From: Amaurobius ferox
Lineage: Eukaryota > Arthropoda > Arachnida > Araneae > Amaurobiidae
Length of the DNA stretch: 64,000 nt
Reading direction: 5' to 3'
Assembly (NCBI GenBank): GCA_951213105.1
Contig: OX578150.1
Location: 24,556,022 to 24,620,021, forward strand
Shown piece after piece: positions 44,636-55,309 of the stretch. The translations under genes and the position numbers were made by a program. The notes beneath the pieces are model-generated. The model made no database searches and was not told where the DNA came from. It saw only the letters and a program-made list of their open reading frames with translations. Every line of letters begins with the position of its first letter. Position 1 is the first letter of the stretch.

Positions 44636-45600
44636 TTAGGATGGTCTTAAAATGAGGGAATTTTGTTGCTTGCCATAACTGTCTCGTTCGATTTCTTCTT
44701 CTGATAATGTTTTTAATGTGGAACGGGAGCTTCTGATTCTGGAGGGGGGTGGAGCTTTGAGGGTGGTGGCTATGTTTAGGGCGTGGGTAATTTCCTTTTC
44801 GAGTTGGAGGGATTGGTGTTCTATGTCCTGGGGTCCGGTGAATTTAGAAAAAAGAAGATTTGATTTTGAGAGTGAGTTGCTGAATAATTTCCAGTTTGTG
44901 AGTTTAATTGAAGGGGGGATGGGTAAGTTTGAATTAAGGATTAAGTTTAGTATGATGGGCAAGTGATCCGAGCTGAGGTCGTTGTGAGTTGTGATAGTAT
45001 GTGCGTATGGTATGTTGTTGGCTAGTGCAAAATCAATTATTGAGTGTGTGCTGTTAGGTCTAGTGCTGGTGGTTGGGTGTAAGTGTCTGATATTATTGTT
45101 GCGGATGAAGGTTTTGAGGTCTCTGCCATATTTGTTTCTTCCGGAGCAGCCCCAGTCCTGATGATGGGCATTAAAATCCCCCATCAGGACCATCCCATCC
45201 TGAAGACCAAATAAGTCAGAGAGGTCGTCAGCAAGGTTGTGATTTGATTGTAGTTTTGCATATATGGATCCTACCAGGATAAATTGTGAGTTTGGTATTT
45301 TAATTTTTACTAGTGTGTGCTCTAGGATAAGTGTGTTGATTGGATTTACCGGAGTATGATCAAGGTGGTTTTTGATGTATATGGCGGTGCCGCCCTGCTG
45401 GGTGTGTATGGTCGTGCGTGGTGTGTGATAGAGTGTGTAATTTTGTATTCGTATGTGATTGGTGGGTCCGTTAATTTTAGTTTCTTGTATGAGAATTATA
45501 TGTGGGTTGTGTTAATCTACGAAGTCCCTCAGCTCGGACATTTTATTTGAGAGGCTATTTGCGTTCCAGGATAGAATGATTAAGTGATTGGGGGGGGGGG
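44636..45600 (-). pseudogene. jockey ORF2 endonuclease
   Basis: Translation from about 45580 gives IILSWNANSLSNKMSELRDF, one TAA, then ILIQETKINGPTN, GGTAIYIKNHLDH, MVLMGDFNAHHQDWGCSGR, STHSIIDFALANN and LSSDHLPIILNL. The Asn, Glu, Asp/Asn and SDH positions of the apurinic-type endonuclease are all present. Confidence 0.85.
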
Positions 45601-45609
45601 GGGTCATTG

Positions 45610-47518
45610 CGGGATGGGAGAGTTTTGATTGAAATGTTGGTCCAGCAGGACCAAAATTTGGAGCCCTTTGTCGACGATAGGAGTGTTTTCTTTTAAAATT
45701 TTGCCTGTGTCTTTTATGAATGCTATGAGAGATTGAATGTTGATGAGTTTGAGTAAATTTTTGAGTTCTTTAATAATTATCATAATATCGTTAATTCCGC
45801 TTGTGATTTCTTGCGTGGGTGGTTTTACTGGAGCTGCTGGAGTTGGTGTGGGTGCTTGCCTGGATCGGCTAGCGCTTATACGAGGGTCAGTGACTACAGG
45901 TGGCAGGGGGGGGGATGGTACTAGTGTTAGTGGGATACAGGCTGTTTCTATTTGGAACTTGAAGGGTACTATTTGTGCTATCGTTAGTGGGTAGGTTATT
46001 GGTTACGTTTAATTGCGTGGGAGTCTCAGGTGGGTGAATACTGCAAGACGGGAGGGAGGGCCAAGCTTGAGGGTTTGAAGTGGGGGGGGGGGCGCTACGG
46101 CATGATTGCCGGGCGGACTAGGTTCACTTTGTTTATCATTTTCCAACGTTGCTCTAACAGAGGGGATGTTCCTGCAAGGCACATTCCATGCGTTAACAGG
46201 GGGGGGGGAGTTCTAGTTTGAGCGTGGGGTCAACTACGAAAATTCTGGGGGTGTCTGTCTGGAGAAGCTGTTCGGGAGCCAGGGTGAGAACTGTACGGGG
46301 TTTGGCTGTAATTTCTGTCATATTCGTTATTTCTAATATTTACGGGGTTTGCGGGGCAAGCTCTGAATTTAGCGGGGTGTGGGCCGTTACAGTTTACGCA
46401 TGTTGCCGGTGAGGATCTCGGTTTAGTGCAAAGATGGGTGGGGTGATTGCCTGCGCATTTCAGACATTTAAAGTCGTGTGTACAATTATTTGAAGAGTGT
46501 TGCCACCCCTGGCAACGATAACATTGTTGATAGCCTTTAGATATAAACGGGGTTATCTCCGCAAAAATGTAATTAATATGTCTAATTAATAGCTTCTAAA
46601 TCTGTCCAGGATGGGAGGTGCATGAGGAAGTTCGGGAGGGGGAGTTTCGTGCGAAGGCTTTTCATATTATGGATTTTCATTGGCTGAACGCCAATCCCTT
46701 CGAAAAATTCTTTTATCTCTTCGGTGGGGTAGGTGGGGGGGAGGCCTTCTATTACTACTTTTTTTGGTCTGTCTACTTTTAGATCTATTGAGTTAAATTT
46801 AAAATTGTTTGTTAAGAGGAATTTTTTAACAGTACGGTAGTGATCATTATTTCTAGTGTATATTCGAAGAATATCTCCGGTGAACTTCGCTCTGATTTGG
46901 TTGTCGGTGATTCGACTCAGTTCTGCCATTAAGTTTTTAGGGTTTTCAGTGATTTCGACGAAAAATGGGTCTGGGTATCTTTCTCTGTTGATTGGGGGGG
47001 GGGGGAGGTTCCGAATTATTGCTAGGATTTTGGCTGGGTTTTTTATTATTGTTGTCTGAGGAAGGGTTGAGGTTATTCTGTGGATCATTATTTTCTATTT
47101 CCGTTCTGCTATCAATTGCTGCGGAAGCGATTTTAGGATGATTGTTTTTATTTTTGTCTTGTTCATCTTGGTTAGTTGAAGTGGTGTTCTCTAAATTGAT
47201 TATAGGGATTTCGTTTAATTGAGTAGAATTTGATTCTGTAAGTTCCACGTTGAAATTTGGGAAGGGTTTTTCAGCTACATTTTCATTAACATTGCAGTTC
47301 TGCGTTTTATTACTATTAGTTGGGGGGTCTTTTTCATTCACAGAAACTTCGGGTGTGAGGAGTTTTGCAACAGTCTCGGATTGTAGGTGGGAGGTATTTA
47401 CTATGTCAGTGGAAGTACCGACGGCTGTTTTTTTAGCTCTCGATCTAGTGGTCACCTGTGAAGCAGGGACCGTACAATTATTATCTTGGATCTCATTTAT
47501 TTCAAAAAAGATTTTCAT
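45610..47518 (-). pseudogene. jockey ORF1 (gag, PRE_C2HC and knuckles)
   Basis: Starts MKIFFEINEIQDNNC (47518), passes a Ser/Thr/Asn-rich stretch and a poly-proline run, then the PRE_C2HC region (46582-47088; KKVVIEGLPPTYPTEEIKEF). Knuckles follow at about 46385-46530: CYRCQGWQHSSNNC, CLKCAGNHPTHLC and CVNCNGPHPAKFRAC. The C-terminal part is Pro/Ser/Thr-rich. Frames change at the C homopolymers near 46993, 46590 and 46200. Confidence 0.8.
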
Positions 47519-47525
47519 TTCCTGA

Positions 47526-47854
47526 ATTCAACACATTTCAAAGCTGTTTTAACTGCTAGAAACTCTGATGATCCATCATTAAATTCTTTTAGGGCATCAT
47601 CTAATAATGTGTTAGCTTCAGCTGTAATTGATAAATTATGCATTTCAGATTTTTCATGCAATTTAATTTTATCAAAGCGAATGCTGATTCATCTATTTTT
47701 AAACCATGGCGAATTTTCAAATATGCTATTGCCATTATGATGCTGTGCACGAATACTGCAGCCATGGAGAATACTGAGCACAAATACTGCAGCCATTCAT
47801 CTTTTGAATCTAGAGACTGATCTGTATTTTGTTACAGACATTAAAATTGCTTGT
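47526..47854 (-). pseudogene. Probable hAT fragment, right of jockey
   Basis: Minus-strand patches such as TLLDDALKEFNDGSSEFL and AVKTALKCVEF lie in one frame with shifts. They may continue the hAT on the left side of jockey, but similarity is weak. Confidence 0.3.
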
Positions 47855-48405
47855 CAATTTTTAGATGATACCTGGTGTTTGGTTCGACCGAAAACCATCC
47901 AAAACTGTTGAAAACATGCAGTATTTTTAGGAGGAAATGAGGACTCAGATTTCATTTCTGAGCCTGAAGAATTACAGGAAAAGGGAATTTTGGGTGGAGA
48001 TGTTACTTTTGCTGATTATGTTGCTAGCGATTGCAATGTAGAAATTGAAGCACAAGAAACAGACAATGACTTTATTGCTGCAGTGTTACAAAATACTTGT
48101 TATGATTCTGAAGAGGAAGACATTGAAATTGAAGTAGACAATTAGTGACATCAAAATCTACCGTGGACAGTCTTTAAAATATGCATGCTTTCTTCGAATC
48201 CCGTAACATTGTCTACCGTGATAATTTAAGTGCACTGGAAAAAGAATTATGCAAATGCTTTGTACATTCAACTGTTCAAAAGAAAGTTAGACTTTTTCCC
48301 TATTATGTAATAAAGTTTTAGACTTCATGTGAAAATTCTTTTGCTTTAGAACATGTGGGTAAGTCCATTTTTTATTATATTGGATATAACGAATAATTTT
48401 CAGTG
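47855..48405 (+). pseudogene. Tigger/pogo transposase C-terminal scrap, plus strand
   Basis: Plus-strand translation DDTWCLVRPKTIQNC, then GNEDSDFISEPEELQ and acidic ADYVASDCNVEIEAQETD is the usual Tigger C-terminal part (TI-NC-x-K-x-GF followed by an acidic tail). A terminus-like TTGGATATAACGAATAAT lies at 48380. It abuts another Tigger in the opposite direction. Confidence 0.6.
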
Positions 48406-48639
48406 CAGTAATACCCGCTTAACTGGTTTAATTGGGACCAAGCCTGTTAACCCTTTCGTGGGCCATTTATTTGTATTTTGAATTCCTTCTGTTTTTTATG
48501 TTTTATTATCAATTAAACAATAGAATTAAGGAAATATATTTTATTTTGCCAAATTTTATGTTTACATTTAAATTCTAGGGGTGGGAAGTATACTTCCCAC
48601 AGAACCATTTACAGTCATAGAGAAAATTAAATTAAATGA

Positions 48640-50396
48640 CAGTTATTTCCCATGGAAAGATGAGAAGCATGTTGCAATGCACAACGGTACATCACATTCA
48701 GTACAGATGTAGCGGGTTCTTTTTTCTTGGGCCTTTGTGCTACATTTCCTACATCGTCTGTAATTGGAAATCATCTTTGGCATATGATTCCCCACACTGG
48801 CTAAGCGCACATCATCTGGAACCGCACACTTCTTTGCTTGGAAGCTAGCAGGCCGGCCTTTTCTTTTTCTCGATGAATACCCGTCTATTAGCTGACGAAT
48901 TAATGCTATACGGAATATTAGCTGGTCTAAATTTCTGTTTCTCTTTGCTTACTTGGCATAGTATAAAACTATTTACTATGCCAAGGTCAATAAGAAAATA
49001 AAAAATACGATGCCACCATTTTACAGATCTTCTTCCAATTTGGTATCTTTCTTTCCTTTGATCGAAGCAATCAACCCCTCCCATGATATCATTATATACA
49101 GATACAGCTTTTGGGCAAGGAACTTCCACTTTAGTACCATCTTTTTTTGTCCGATTCACTGATGTCATAATCGTTGGATTATGTGCAGTACTCAACAAAG
49201 TAACAGCCTTATTGTCTATCCACTTTATTGCAGCAACATTTTCCCTAGTCAGGAACATTGATTCACCTCTTTGCAGTTTGTCATTGGATTTCAGCATGGG
49301 TGGAAGATCCTTCCTTTGCAGCCTCACAGTTCCCACAGAAAATAAACCATTTACACGTAGAATTTTTGCAAGCCTAAAAGATGTGAAATAATTGTCATGG
49401 GCTATAAGGCGACCTGTGTGTTTTGACATCTTCAGTTAGTTTAGTAACTACAGTTTCCCCCAAATTCAAATTTGTAGCCTTATTATTAGAATTTTCCTTT
49501 CCACAATAAATTTCAAATTTCTGAATATACCCAGTTTTAGAATCTGCTAAGCACCACTCCTTGTACTCTCTTTTTACAGGCTTCATTTGCATATATTGCT
49601 TCAACTGCCTTTGAAAGCTATCATACATTCATCTACTGATAAGGTTGATGACGGTTCGTATGCTTTAGATATGGAATCATTCAATTGTGAGAGGATTGGT
49701 TTCACCTTATAGAGTTTATCATGCCCAGGTTGCCCACGTGGTGGATTTGTGCTGTTATCATTTACATGTATAGTCTCAGTTATATTTTTGAACCGCTGTG
49801 CGGTCATTACTCTTGCTACTGATTGAACATTGAGAATAGGGTCTGTGCTTCAGTAGTTCTTTAGTTCTGGTAATTGATGTATACCCATTAGTATATGCAT
49901 ACCTATCCATGCTTTCAGTTCTTCTTCCAGTTCAAAACGAAGTTTTTTGTCCCCAATCTCTTACTTTTCTTAGGCTGCTTTGCATATGAATTTGTTTCGT
50001 CAACAATATTCTGCAAAATTTCTTCTGTAGAAATTGTGACAAAATTATCTTTTTCTTTGTTGAATTGAAGGCGATTTTTAAATTTGGTTCATTATTGAAT
50101 GAAGAGGCAATATTGTCAAAAAAATCTACATTAGTACTCCATTCTTCATTCATTTCATCATGGCTTTCAGAAGAATTGTTATCATCAGGATCAACCACTA
50201 ATGCTCCAACAGCAGAGAAATCCTCATTCGTCAAAATATTGCTTCCATAACTTGTGCTAGGGTTATCTAGATTTTCTAGCGATTGTAATTCCGAAAATGC
50301 ATCATCATCAGCTTCTATTTCAGAATCATCTGGGTCACTAGGAAGGCTAAACATATCCAAAGCAGCTGATGTGGACAAAAACTTTTTCTTGCTCAT
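48640..50396 (-). pseudogene. piggyBac transposase, frameshifted
   Basis: Pieces in order: acidic N terminus (49932-50396; MSKKKFLSTSAALDMFSLPS), a conserved piece (49601-49807; LSVDECMIAFKG, the first catalytic Asp region), 49395-49628 (MQMKPVKREYKEWCLADSKT), 48845-49429 (IAHDNYFTSFRLAK with the second Asp, VYNDIMGGVDCFDQR with the last). A C-terminal cysteine-rich finger follows in another frame (48640-48840; CRKCSTKAQEKRTRYICTEC). This is a PGBD4-like layout. At least four shifts make it non-functional. Confidence 0.88.
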
Positions 50397-50435
50397 CTGA
50401 AAGTTACGAAAAAAAAGCTTCTTTAGAATTTTTTT

Positions 50436-51060
50436 TTTTAGGAGGGGGGGGGGGGGGGAGGGGGATCGTTCAAATTATTTTTTGAAAATCCCCCTCCCCC
50501 TTTTCAAGAAAACTACTGCAATAGCAACAGCTTATTTTGCCTATGCATAAATCAGAACCTGCAGCTTGTCGTATTACTTATTAGACAATTATTGGCACAA
50601 AATATGCAAAAATGTATGAAATAAATATGATAACAATAAATACAATCTTTTCTTTATTATAGAAATATATTATTTTTAAAAATAAATAATCTAATTTTCT
50701 ATATATGTACAAATTTTACATTTTACTTTTATATATGACGTAATAACATTTGCACATTTCACTGTTAGGCCTATTATTTATTATTCAAATTAGATTATTC
50801 AAATGAGGTACTGGTACAAAATGTGCAAAAATGTAAGAAATAAGTAAATATAATTACTGTAAAAACAACCATTTCATTATCTAATATACTTATAAATGTA
50901 ATATATCTGAACTATTATTATTTTTCAGATATACAAATTGCATGTGGTTTTTATATATGATAAAACAGCACTTTCCCATCTCATACATTATTAATTTTTC
51001 AATATTAGATAGATGCTAATGCAAAATTTGCAGAAATATACTAAATAAGAACATTTTATT
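50436..51060. repeat. piggyBac 5' flank: G-run hairpin and three imperfect ~215-bp repeats
   Basis: GGGGGAGGGGGAT and ATCCCCCTCCCCC (50450-50501) make a 13-bp stem after a run of G. Beyond it, ACAAAATATGCAAAAATG (about 50595), ACAAAATGTGCAAAAATG (about 50817) and GCAAAATTTGCAGAAAT (about 51023) mark three diverged tandem units. They lie upstream of the transposase. Confidence 0.65.
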
Positions 51061-51639
51061 AGAATAAAAACAGTATTTGACTTACATTTTCAATAGAATT
51101 ATTGGGCAGTACAAATATCACATCAAAACGTGCGTCTGAGAAGAACAGATCTCACAGAGAGCTTTCGAACTTTCAAATGATGCTCGCCAAATGTGTTTCA
51201 ATCGATCAAATATAGATGGCAGCACAAATCTGAAGTGGGAATTACTATTACCAACGTTATAATACCAAGACCAATATAATACAGTAGGTTTTGCGCTTCC
51301 CACCGGTGTATTTTGTAACATCATGTTGGTGGGAAGTAATCTTCCCAAAGCCCATGAAAGGGTTAAGAGAAAATCTGGTTAAACGGAAGTGATTTAAAAA
51401 TGTTAAATCCATGGCATTTCTCTTGTAGCTCTGTTAGATATTCTACATTATAAGGAAAATTGTGCATTATAAACGTATTTAAACAAATTAAGGCTAAAAT
51501 AATTACTGTATGTACTATACTACTATTAAAAATTATACAAGTATTGTATGTAACAGACTACATCGAGAAAATTAAAAATATTTACCATACTAGTGTACAT
51601 ACAATTGTATTACTATTTAAAGAAATTGGTTACTTTTTT

Positions 51640-52728
51640 TCGTTTTAAAAGCCACTTCTAAAGCATTCATTCCATCGGTATGGGAAACTTGTGAGTCTGT
51701 TGTTGAATCTGCGCCATTCGAATCTTCTGCAACATCTTGAGGTGCATCAATGATAGTCTTGATGATGTCTTCGTCAGATAACAATTTGACGTGCAAATCA
51801 TTATCAATTTTAAACCACTCTTCGACATCTACTTCTGTAATATCATAATATTACTACAGCCTTGAATAACTTCAAAAGTTTTGGCAAAGCTTAATGCAGA
51901 GAGTTTTGTTGGTTGCATTTTGCCAATTATTTCAGATGATTCCTTTTCATTTGTTTCTTGTTGTATAGGAGTTATTAACTTCCACCACGCTTTCTCTAAA
52001 GTTGAAGCAGGCATTTCTGACCATGCTGAGGCAACCATGTACGCCACATCTTTAATATTGATAGCCTTTATTGAGTCAATAAGGTTGACATTAATATCTT
52101 CATTTTGTAATACTACCAGTAGCTTCCGATGGTATCTTTATTTAAGAGGTTCAATTACACCTTGATCCATTGGTTGAACAAATGATGTAACGTTAGGTGG
52201 GAAGAAAATTGCTTTTTATTTTCCACCTTAAGTTCTTCTTTATTTGGATGTGAAGGAGCATTATCTAGAAGCAAGATTACCTTTAAGGGTAACCCTTTTG
52301 ATTCCAAATGGTTTTCAACTGCAGGAACAAATTGTGATTTGATGAACCATTCTTTAAAGAGGAAAGTCTTCATCCAAGCGGATTTTTAAGCTCAATAATG
52401 AACTGGAAAGGAAGCCATATTAACATCTTTAAATGCCTTTGGCAGCCTTGACTCTCCTATAAGCATAATCGTTAAAGTATGTGTGCCAGTAGAATTGCTA
52501 CGCAAAGATAAAGTTTTCCTATATTTTTTTATATCCTGGGGCAGCTGCTTTTGTTTTAGCTGCTAAAGTTTTGGAAGGTAGCATTCTATAGTACAGACCA
52601 GTTTCGCCGATGTTGTATAACTGTTTTGCTGTTAAGCTTTCTTCAGTGATAATTTCTTCTAGTTTGGTTTGTAAATAATTTACACCCTCTGGGTGAGAGG
52701 GCCAACGGCCGTACCGTGCTGAAAACAC
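51640..52728 (-). pseudogene. Tigger transposase DDE domain
   Basis: Frames: 52519-52728 (KQLYNIGETGLYYRMLPSKT, the Glu/Asp-ETGL box), 52155-52373 (VILLLDNAPSHPNKEEL, the DNAPSH box; then FVQPMDQGVI in another phase) and 51829-52047 (VASAWSEMPASTLEKAWWKL). An acidic tail follows. The reading is broken by several shifts; the N-terminal HTH part is missing or replaced. Confidence 0.8.
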
Positions 52729-53083
52729 CGGTTCTCGTTAGATCACCGAAGTGAAGCAGCATCGGGCGTGGTTAGTACTTGGTGGGTGACCACCTCGGAA
52801 CGCCGCGTGCTGTTGGCCATCTCGGGTGCGGTATCCCCGTGGTTTGCGCGCTAGATTTGCACGCTGCCACAAATGCCGCCGTGTTCATGCGGAGTACGAT
52901 CACGTTAAACATGTGGGTCCGTAAGTCCTTCCGAGAGGTTGGTGGTAGGGGAAGGAGGGTACGGTCCCTGTGGATGCCACCCCCACTGGGTTCCGGTCTA
53001 AATTGGGTGGCACTTCCCGGCCGTCCATACAGTTATCTTACACCTTTCTGGTAGGTCGGACGGTCTGAGTCTCAACAACAACA
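52698..53083 (+). mobile_element. 5S rRNA-derived SINE (SINE3 type), full length
   Basis: A 386-bp insert is flanked by a 14-bp duplication ACCCTCTGGGTGAG (52684-52697 and 53084-53097). Its head (about 52700-52819) is 5S rRNA-like: GCCAACGGCCGTACCGTG, ACACCGGTTCTCG, GATCACCGAAGTGAAGCAGC, ATCGGGC, TTAGTACTTGGTGGGTGACC and closing GCTGTTGGCC. Box A, the intermediate element and box C of the 5S promoter are recognisable. An unrelated ~265-bp body and a (CAA)n tail follow, matching the fragment at 4707-4843. It interrupts the Tigger transposase. Confidence 0.9.
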
Positions 53084-53134
53084 ACCCTCTGGGTGAGTAG
53101 ATAATTTTCATCAGAAATGTTGAGCTGATGTTTT

Positions 53135-53199
53135 AAAAAAAAATTCTGTCAGCTGTATTAGTTTTTATATCCAAAATATGTATAGTAATATTTTCAAAA
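53135..53199 (-). repeat. 65-bp Naiad endonuclease fragment inside Tigger
   Basis: This block (ATTCTGTCAGCTGTATTAG through ATATTTTCAAAA) is nearly identical to 54142-54205, part of the N-3 endonuclease frame (FENITIHILDIKTNT). It sits between the Tigger transposase and its right terminus. Confidence 0.8.
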
Positions 53200-53334
53200 G
53201 AGACAGTAAATGACATGTAAATGTCATTCAAAGTCAAGGTTCTGTAGAAAATTTCATTAAATGGAAGTTCGTTGAATGGAGACTACTGTATTTATCAAGG
53301 TCAAGATTTATTGACTTTAAAACTTTTAAAAAAC

Positions 53335-54600
53335 TTTTTTACAAGATGGTAACCTGAATTTTGTACCAAATGACATAATGGTTCTTAATGTTTTGTCTTT
53401 AATTATTGCTAAGTCTCATGTAACTATATGGTCTAAGTGTGGATTTATATATTCAGCATATTCATCTACCTTGCAAATACAATCATTATCTATATTTGAC
53501 ATGGAATATTTATCTATAGAGAGAGATAGTGAAATTTCATTGTAATTAAAAATAGATCTACCAATCGGCTTGTTGTATTTAAGTCTTATTGCCTATTGTG
53601 GGTTTGAATGTTACTAAGTGTTTGAATTTGTTAAATATAGACCTAAAATTTATAGAATTATAAATTGGATGTTTAAAAGATATCACACAATAAGAATTAG
53701 TAGAGGTATTATTATTATGAAATTGATTAAGATTTATTTTTAAATACTTTGATCTAGTAATGAGCAAATCATAGAAAATATGATTAAAATGTTTATTAGT
53801 TAGATTTAATTTTAAGAAAATGGCATAAACATTATTTAAATGTTTTTTCTTAACTGCAAATACCCAAGATTTTATTAATTTCCACTGATAAGTGCTGTTA
53901 AATTGATGTAATCATTTAATCTCAGCTTTATAATCATAAGTATGGAGCTTCCATTGCCTTGTTTAAATCTTAAGATTATCTGAGTTTCTATTATTTAAAA
54001 GGGGTTTCAAAAAAAGGTGATTAAAAGTAGAATATTGATTATCTACAAGGTTAGTTATTTTTTACAATATTAACATTTAGATATAATTGATTTAATCTAT
54101 ATGGAAAAAGAGTACAATTTGATTTAATGTAGAAGTTTTCGAAAAAAAATTCTATCAGATGTATTAGTTTTTATATCCAAAATATGTATAGTAATATTTT
54201 CAAAATCATGTTTAGCAAAATATTTATATTCCTATTTATTAGATGTTGGATGAAAATTATTATTGAGGATATATTTTTTGACATGATCTCTGTGAACATT
54301 CATTTATAAATGAATGGGATTACTAGGTTGTCCTATATAAGATAAATTACAAATGTTACATGATAGTCGATAAATGCAATTAAAAATTTTACAGAAAGGC
54401 AAATGGCTATTTTGGTTCATGATTTGAGTATTAGAAGCAGAAGGGAAAGTGTTGCAATTTTTATTCTTACATTTATTGATATTATAATTTTTAGCAGGGT
54501 AATTATTATATTGAAAACTATTCATGGCCCAATGTTGGTAAATTGATATCGGTGTAGACAATTCCCAACACGAATCGAAAATACCGTGCATTATCTGTCA
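53335..54600 (-). pseudogene. Naiad copy N-3: GIY-YIG endonuclease and CxC linker
   Basis: Minus strand from 54591: a CKNKNC finger, FNCIYRLSCNICNLSYIGQ (the GIY and YIG-type boxes), MNVHRDHVKKYI (conserved R-HRD area), FENITIHILDI, and FYIKSNCTLFPYRLNQLYL (the FPYGLN end). The CxC linker NDCICKVDEYAEY and HIVT, TGA, DLAII follow at about 53390-53490. It is truncated at the start of RT. Stops (TAA, TAG, TGA) show decay. Confidence 0.75.
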
Positions 54601-55109
54601 CACTATATAATAATAAGTATAAATATATTTGCCAGTCACGAAATCGTATAAGTTGTATTATTCATAATAGTGTAAGAATAATTATTAGTATGGCAATATA
54701 ACATAGATAATATAATATAATAGAAGTAAAATAATTACTTATATATAGATAAATAAGTATAAACAACGAAGTCCATGTAAAACCTATTTCTTATGTTAAT
54801 AAGGAGGATATTACAAAATAAAAAGAAAAGATTTAACATTATAGTTTTACTATCAATTCTAAACTTGATTAAGTAAAACACTTTGTATACGTATAGTGTA
54901 AAAATTGGATTCACTTAATATCCATTCCAAATATGTAATAATAAAATATAATGATTGTACTGAAAAGTACAGTTTAAAAGAACTTCAATAATTCACCGAT
55001 ACAGTATACCAAACACAAATATTTAGTCACCCAATATTTAATTACCGAAGCAGCCTTAATATATAACGATGCATAATATAAAAGTCAAAAGGAATAAAAA
55101 CTGAGTAGA
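54601..55109. other. AT-rich spacer between Naiad copies
   Basis: No frame. It is likely the 5' leader or pseudo-LTR of N-3 lying next to the 3' end of N-2, both on the minus strand. Confidence 0.4.
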
Positions 55110-55210
55110 ACCATAAGAGGCCTTGGGGGGGTTGTGACCCCCCACTCCCCAGTTAAAGCATGCTTAACAGCTGCGACAAAACTCCTGGTAAGCCGGTACT
55201 ACTCACAGAA
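55110..55210 (-). repeat. Naiad 3'-terminal motif, copy 2
   Basis: Minus strand: ACCAGGAGTTTTG, spacer, AACTGGGG, then GGGGTCACAACCCCCC. GGGGT-CACA-ACCCC is a clear stem-loop. It lies just past the RT of N-2. Confidence 0.65.
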
Positions 55211-55309
55211 GGTCACCCAGACCAAAGTATCAAAGTATAAACGAAAGGACAAAATCCGTATTGCATGAAAAAAGCCCAATGCAAAGTAAAAACCGTTATA
55301 TTAAAGACT

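Larger units (their letters stand above)
42668..47525 (-). mobile_element. jockey-clade non-LTR retrotransposon
   Basis: A nearly complete element of ~4.86 kb. The minus strand starts about 47525, has ORF1 with PRE_C2HC and knuckles, ORF2 with endonuclease and RT but no RNase H, a ~240-bp 3' UTR, and a poly(A) tail of 22 (T run 42668-42689). Plan and motifs are those of the jockey clade. Several long C runs on the coding strand (G runs on plus at 45590, 46081, 46200, 46993) coincide with frameshifts. hAT-like sequence on both sides suggests insertion into an older hAT; I could not find a clear target duplication. Confidence 0.85.
48451..51362. mobile_element. piggyBac element (2912 bp), TTAA flanked
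   Basis: Starts CCCTTTCGTGGGCC and ends GCCCATGAAAGGG, with TTAA on both sides (48447-48450 and 51363-51366). The terminal inverted repeat is ~13 bp with one difference. Subterminal palindromes occur near both ends (GTGGGAAGTATACTTCCCAC at about 48581; GTGGGAAGTAATCTTCCC at about 51329). It landed inside the Tigger left terminus. The transposase is frameshifted. Confidence 0.92.
48406..53286 (-). mobile_element. Tigger/pogo element carrying piggyBac and SINE insertions
   Basis: Outer ends are CAGTAATACCCGCTTAACTGG (48406) and, inverted, CAGTAGTCTCCATTCAACG (53268-53286). Between them, after removing the piggyBac (48451-51362) and the SINE (52698-53083), lies a minus-strand DDE transposase. 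TA is seen next to the right end. The left end touches another Tigger end, so the left duplication is unclear. Confidence 0.7.

Noticed and set aside
52698..52820. A functional 5S rRNA gene.
   Set aside because: It is continuous with a SINE body and tail and is bounded by a target duplication; several positions differ from normal 5S.
52779..53054. 91-codon frame and its relative at 4638-4853.
   Set aside because: They lie wholly inside the 5S-derived SINE.
53385..53495. In-frame TGA in the N-3 linker as a selenocysteine codon.
   Set aside because: The matching residue in N-1 is glycine (a GGA to TGA change explains it), other stops in N-3 are TAA and TAG, and no SECIS was recognised.
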